The notes under the pieces are model-generated. The model saw only the letters and a program-made list of their open reading frames with translations. It had not been told where the DNA came from and did no database searches. A stretch of 36,564 bases of DNA from NCBI GenBank assembly GCA_017477125.1, contig JAFUXN010000038.1, forward strand, positions 1 through 36,564, given 5' to 3'. The DNA comes from Selenomonadaceae bacterium (GTDB lineage: Bacteria; Bacillota; Negativicutes; Selenomonadales; Selenomonadaceae). Position 1 is the stretch's first letter, and each line of letters opens with the position of its first letter. A program made the position numbers and the translations under genes. This document shows positions 33,199 through 36,564 of this stretch, in pieces.

Positions 33199-33942
33199 AT
33201 GATCATTTATCTGTTGACCAACAAGCCGGACGGTAAGGCTTACGTTGGACAGACGCGTCGAACCCTCGAGGAACGTTTGCGGGAACATAAACGTGACCGT
33301 AGGAGCGCAACCTATATTGATCGAACGATCCGCAAATATGGGATTAAAAACTTTGATGTCGAGATTATCGAGGTATGCTTCACGATTGAGGAACTTAAAT
33401 ATTGGGAGCAGTTTTGGATCAAAGAGCTGAATACGAAGGCACCGAACGGTTACAACTTGACGGATGGCGGCGAAGGCTCGAAAGGATACATCACGACGTC
33501 GGAGATGAGTGCCAAACTGTCAGAGCAACGTAAGGGGCGTCGCATATCACCCGAACACCGTGTTAAGATTTCGGAGAGATTGAAAGGTAGAGTATTCAGT
33601 CCCGAGCATTGTGCAGCGATCTCAGCCGCGAAGATGGGACATGAAGTGTCGGATGAAACACGCGCCAAGTTGTCAGTCGCAAACAAAGGCAAGAAGGCGA
33701 GTGATGAAACACGAGCAAAAATGTCTGCCTCAGCGGCAAATAAGAAGGCTATCCGCTGTATCGAGCTGAATGCTATATTCTCATCGATGAAAGCGGCGCT
33801 TGAATGGCTTGTTACAATTCAGAGTGAGCACGTATCTGCCTACATTCTTCGCAAGGCATGTCGTGGCAAGCGCCCCGAGGGTGCGGGCGGTTATCATTGG
33901 GAGTATGTGGATTGCTCGGGCGGCGTGGTCGAGACGGCGTAA
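33199..33942 (+). CDS. GIY-YIG homing-type endonuclease with NUMOD repeats
   Basis: A 247-residue protein. The start at 33199 follows AAGGAGG at 33180-33186. Residues 1 to about 95 are a GIY-YIG nuclease domain: IIYLLTN (for GIY) and KAYVGQT (for YIG), the conserved arginine in RTLEERLREH, and KELNTKAPNGYNLTDGGEG with the catalytic glutamate region. Residues about 100-180 hold four NUMOD3-type DNA-binding repeats (SEQRKGRRISPEHRVKISER, SAAKMGHEVSDETRAKLS and similar), followed by a NUMOD1-like helix segment (IRCIELNAIFSSMKAALEWL). It ends with GGYHWEYVD, common in this class. It lies antisense inside the broken trehalose PTS gene with no sign of an intron. Its base composition is more AT-rich than its neighbours, consistent with transfer. 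Confidence 0.88.
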   Translation: MIIYLLTNKPDGKAYVGQTRRTLEERLREHKRDRRSATYIDRTIRKYGIKNFDVEIIEVCFTIEELKYWEQFWIKELNTKAPNGYNLTDGGEGSKGYITTSEMSAKLSEQRKGRRISPEHRVKISERLKGRVFSPEHCAAISAAKMGHEVSDETRAKLSVANKGKKASDETRAKMSASAANKKAIRCIELNAIFSSMKAALEWLVTIQSEHVSAYILRKACRGKRPEGAGGYHWEYVDCSGGVVETA

Positions 33943-34451
33943 GCGTTGAGCAATTGCCCGCTGACGAGCGTCAAGCCTAGAATGATGCCGAGGATCGGAG
34001 TGCCGCCCATTTTTCGCACGACCGACCAGCAGATGCCGACGGGGATACCGAGATGGAACACCGCTTCGCCGATCAACCAGAGGAAATGATCCATTCCCGC
34101 CCAAAATTGACTGAGCTCGACGAGAGTTTTGGTACCGTTGTCGAACAGGTACAGCGAATCGATACAGTTTCTGAAACCGAGAATGAGGCCGCCCGTTATG
34201 ATTGCAGGGATCAACGGCGCAAAAATCTCCGCCGCGATTGCAGCTCCGCGCTGAAGAATATTTTGGTTTGCGCCCGCTGCCGCTTTGACGGCGTCCTTCG
34301 ACACGCCTTCGATGCCTTTGACGTTCGCCTTCTTTGGATCGACCGGAACAAATCGCATGCGCGTCACACAGTGCGACACGGCAGCGATGTTCTCTTTGCC
34401 TCCGACGAGTTTCAACAGCTCTTCGGAGTCTTTGGTGTACGTGCCCATCAT
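33905..34451 (-). pseudogene. Trehalose PTS transporter EIIB-EIIC head, truncated (TreP/TreB-like)
   Basis: The start at 34451 or 34448 follows GGGAGG. An EIIB part has the phosphocysteine in SHCVTRMRF (C28), but about 35 residues normally found between KKANVK and GIEGVSKDA are absent, an in-frame deletion. An EIIC part then follows (EIFAPLIPAIITGGLILGFR, FLWLIGEAVFH, GGTPILGIILGLTLVSGQLL) and breaks off after LNAYAV, about 180 residues in, where the endonuclease gene begins on the other strand. The rest of EIIC, nearly 300 residues, is missing. The motifs match E. coli TreB and Bacillus TreP, which import trehalose as trehalose 6-phosphate. Not functional as it stands. Confidence 0.85.
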
Positions 34452-34484
34452 GTTCCCTCCCTTGATTCAAAATCTGTTTACACA

Positions 34485-35030
34485 ACTTTGGGCTTTTGCA
34501 AGTCGTCGGAGAATGCGTTGGCTCAAATCTACGACTGTTCGAGGAGCACGATCAGACGTGCCCTTGGCGAACTGCAGAAGCGCGGTTACATTCAAACCTT
34601 ATTCGGCAGCGGCTCATGTGTGATCTATCGTCCGCTCAAGCAGATGGAGTTCATGTTCGGGCGCATTGAAACCTTTAAGGAGACCGCAATCAGAAATCAT
34701 TTTGAGGGACGCACCGAGGTGGTGTTCTTTGATCATTTCCTCAAGGACGCAGTGCGCGGACTCGATAGAGAAATTGCGTCGAACTCGATCTACGAATATC
34801 TTGAGGGCGTGCTCGGAATGAAGATCATGACGAGCAAACGTCGGGTGAAAGTCGAGCTCGCCGACGACTGCGACAAGAAATTTTTGGAGCTGGGCGAGTT
34901 CAATTGTGTTGCGGTCGTCAGCAGTCGAACGTACAACTCTGAAGGCATTCAATTCGAATATACTCAATCGCGTCATCACCCCGATTTCTTCTGTTTCGAG
35001 GACACCGCCACGCGTAAATCAATTGACTAA
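34485..35030 (+). pseudogene. GntR-family trehalose operon regulator remnant (TreR-like)
   Basis: The frame reads SSENALAQIYDCSRSTIRRA and LGELQKRGYIQTLFGSG, the second half of a GntR winged helix, then an effector-binding (UTRA) domain with FFDHFLKDAVRGL, SIYEYLEGVLG and FEYTQSRHHPDFFCFEDTA at its end, as in Bacillus TreR. The first 35-40 residues and any credible start codon with ribosome site are missing. The stretch RNHFEGRTEVVFFD joins two parts of the UTRA domain normally about 40 residues further apart, so there is also an internal deletion. It lies divergent from the transporter head with almost no intergenic space left, so the control region seems to be lost. The last codons contain the -35 box of the metN promoter. 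Confidence 0.75.
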
Positions 35031-35051
35031 CGCGGTTCGAATATATACAAT
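35023..35051 (+). promoter_or_regulatory. metN promoter
   Basis: TTGACT at 35023-35028 and TACAAT at 35046-35051 have an ideal 17-base spacer. The -35 box overlaps the stop codon region of the regulator remnant. The leader is about 20 bases, too short for a SAM riboswitch or T-box. Confidence 0.7.
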
Positions 35052-35079
35052 GTGTGGAGTTATTACGGGTGGTGAGCAG

Positions 35080-36138
35080 ATGATCAGATTAACGGGACTG
35101 GAGAAAATTTATAAGACTGCCAACGGCGAGGTGCCGGCGCTCAAGGGGATCGACCTTCACATTGAGCGCGGCGAGATATTTGGGATCATCGGACTGTCGG
35201 GCGCGGGCAAATCGACGCTGATCCGTTGCATCAACATGCTCGAACGTCCGACGGCGGGCTCGGTGCTGGTCGACGGCAAGGAGCTCACGACCATGAGCGA
35301 TGCCGAATTGAGAGACATGCGCAAGCAGATCGGAATGATCTTTCAACACTTCAACCTGCTGTCGTCGGCGACGGTCTACGATAATACTGCCTTCCCGTTG
35401 CGATTGGCGGGCGTTGCGGAGGATCAGATCAAGGCGAAGGTCGAGCCGCTGTTGCACTTGGTAGGATTGAGCGACAAGGCGGATCAATATCCCGCGCAAT
35501 TGAGCGGAGGACAGAAGCAGAGGGTAGGCATAGCGCGCGCGTTGGCGAGTGACCCGAAAGTTTTGTTGTGCGACGAGGCGACATCGGCGCTCGACCCTCA
35601 AACAACGAAGTCGATACTCGAGTTGATACGGGACATCAATCGGAAGTTGGCGCTGACGGTGGTGGTGATCACTCACGAGATGCAGGTGATCAAAGATATA
35701 TGTGACAAGGTGGCGGTGATCGACGGCGGCGTGATCACGGAAGAAGGCTCGGTCGTCGACGTGTTCACCAATCCGCAGAAGGCTATCACCAAGGAATTTA
35801 TCAGCGTGCTGTTGTCGAACGAATTGCCGGTGGCGTTCCGCGGCAATGCGATATCGACGTACGAGACGCCGGGGAGTTTGCTGTTGTTGAGGCTGACGTT
35901 CATCGGTGAGACGGCGGACGATCCTGCGCTGGCTCGAATGATCCGCGCGGTGCCGACGGTCGAATGCACGATGCTGTTTGGCAGTTTGGATCAGATTCAT
36001 GGGATACCGTTTGGGAGAATGATAGTGGGGCTGTCGGGCGAACGGGCGGACATTGACAGGGCGATAGATTTCCTTGAGCATCAGGATTTGAAGTTAGAGG
36101 TGATCGGCTACGTTGAGCGTCGGAGCCTTCTCGAGTGA
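35080..36138 (+). CDS. metN: Methionine ABC transporter ATP-binding protein
   Basis: A 352-residue cytoplasmic ATPase subunit of the methionine importer MetNIQ. The start at 35080 gives MIRLTGLEKIYKT, with GGTGAG just upstream. Walker A is GLSGAGKST at 38-46, followed by a Q-loop in GMIFQHFNLL, signature LSGGQKQR, Walker B VLLCDEATSALD and the switch histidine in VVITHEM. The C-terminal 80 residues form the NIL domain (LRLTFIGETADDPALARMIR, IHGIPFGRMIVGLSG), the methionine-sensing regulatory domain of MetN. Length is normal. metI and metQ, which usually follow directly, are not found in the 426 bases downstream. Confidence 0.93.
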   Translation: MIRLTGLEKIYKTANGEVPALKGIDLHIERGEIFGIIGLSGAGKSTLIRCINMLERPTAGSVLVDGKELTTMSDAELRDMRKQIGMIFQHFNLLSSATVYDNTAFPLRLAGVAEDQIKAKVEPLLHLVGLSDKADQYPAQLSGGQKQRVGIARALASDPKVLLCDEATSALDPQTTKSILELIRDINRKLALTVVVITHEMQVIKDICDKVAVIDGGVITEEGSVVDVFTNPQKAITKEFISVLLSNELPVAFRGNAISTYETPGSLLLLRLTFIGETADDPALARMIRAVPTVECTMLFGSLDQIHGIPFGRMIVGLSGERADIDRAIDFLEHQDLKLEVIGYVERRSLLE

Positions 36139-36158
36139 GGATCGTTCGGGGGGACGAC

Positions 36159-36500
36159 GAAAAAAATACGAGCGCCCGCCAACTCATGGGGCGGCTCGCT
36201 CGATCCCTAAAACAGTCGGCGACGAAAATTCGTAGGGACGACGAAAATGTGTAAGGCAGAAAATATTTGGGGAGAAGAAATAAAGATTAGGGCGCCCGCC
36301 TGCTCGCGTGGTGGCTCGCCCCTTCTCTCCGTCGCTCAACCTCAAAAATTATTTGGGGAGAAAAAAATATGGGGCGCCCGCCTGCTCACGTGGCGGCTCG
36401 CCCCTTCCCTCCGTCGCCCAACCTCAAAAAATATTTGGGGAGAAGAAAATATGGGGCGCCCGCCTGCCCTCGGGGCGACTCGCCCCCTCTTCTTCCTCGA
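36159..36500. repeat. Array of four GC-rich hairpins in tandem ~84-bp repeats
   Basis: Non-coding. A unit of 82-86 bases beginning AAATATTTGGGGAGAA recurs with ATTTGGGG at 36265, 36351 and 36433. Each unit holds a hairpin of the form GGGCGCCCGCC, a 9-base loop, then GGCGGCTCGCCC or a variant (at about 36289, 36372 and 36453). An earlier divergent hairpin copy lies at 36172-36203. Stems are conserved with compensating changes while arms outside vary. It may act as transcription stop or mRNA-protecting structure behind metN, or be a REP-like element. Confidence 0.75.
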
Positions 36501-36520
36501 CTCTTTGAGCGTAGAGGGAA

Positions 36521-36562
36521 GGCGCGGAGGCGGGCTGAGAAGCCCCGCGCCGACCTTTTTTT
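36521..36562 (+). terminator. Strong terminator at the right edge
   Basis: GGCGCG (36521-36526) pairs with CGCGCC around an inner GGGCT/AGCCC stem with a GAGA loop, followed by GACC and TTTTTTT. Confidence 0.7.
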
Positions 36563-36564
36563 AC

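Noticed and set aside
34053-34484. N-terminal extension of the TreR-like frame
   Set aside because: This part is antisense to the transporter head and shows no winged-helix sequence; the true N-terminus appears deleted.

Overview
The window looks like chromosomal DNA of a diderm anaerobic Firmicute, most likely a Negativicute of the Selenomonas/Anaerovibrio kind. This is inferred from a full-length pyruvate:ferredoxin oxidoreductase, a porin remnant whose signal peptide ends LGAASTTFA and whose last residues are LFARVELFF (typical of Negativicutes porins), Gram-positive-style GGAGG ribosome sites, and a trehalose PTS locus with a GntR-type regulator. No rRNA or tRNA gene was recognised.

Layout. 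(1) 1-1755: the yhdT-panF pantothenate uptake pair. (2) 1756-2430: a long, structured, non-coding leader. (3) 2431-21496: three very large tandem paralogous genes encoding RTX-like repeat proteins of 3255, 1647 and 1313 aa, the second and third separated from the gene before by a terminator or probable terminator and each with its own promoter. The second and third carry a zinc-protease-like HExxH domain near the N-terminus; the first instead carries about 13 copies of a second repeat type that I do not recognise. All three start Met-Ala-Ser, lack a signal peptide and end in the same six-residue pattern RHxx[R/K]K. (4) 21530-23300: a phage-type YopX gene overlapping a secreted von Willebrand A protein. 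(5) 23304-26973: nifJ with a clean promoter and a terminator. (6) 26991-27751: a consensus promoter, a structured leader and a seven-repeat CRISPR array with no cas genes in the window. (7) 27761-30131 (minus strand): cysK and an orphan branched-chain amino acid binding lipoprotein gene. (8) 30135-35030: a trehalose operon in decay. treC is intact, but the PTS transporter gene, an embedded porin gene, the regulator gene and a neighbouring cyclase gene all carry deletions, and a GIY-YIG homing-type endonuclease gene sits inside the transporter gene. (9) 35023-36138: metN without metI/metQ. (10) 36139-36564: an array of GC-rich hairpins and a terminator.

How the parts work together. The giant proteins are probably an exported calcium-dependent surface or extracellular set; the export machinery is not in the window. 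The trehalose block probably once formed treP-porin-treC with treR divergent; only the trehalose-6-phosphate hydrolase still looks functional. The most interesting material is the giant-protein triad with its shared tail and the unrecognised repeat, the orphan CRISPR array with its promoter-driven leader, and the endonuclease-invaded trehalose operon.
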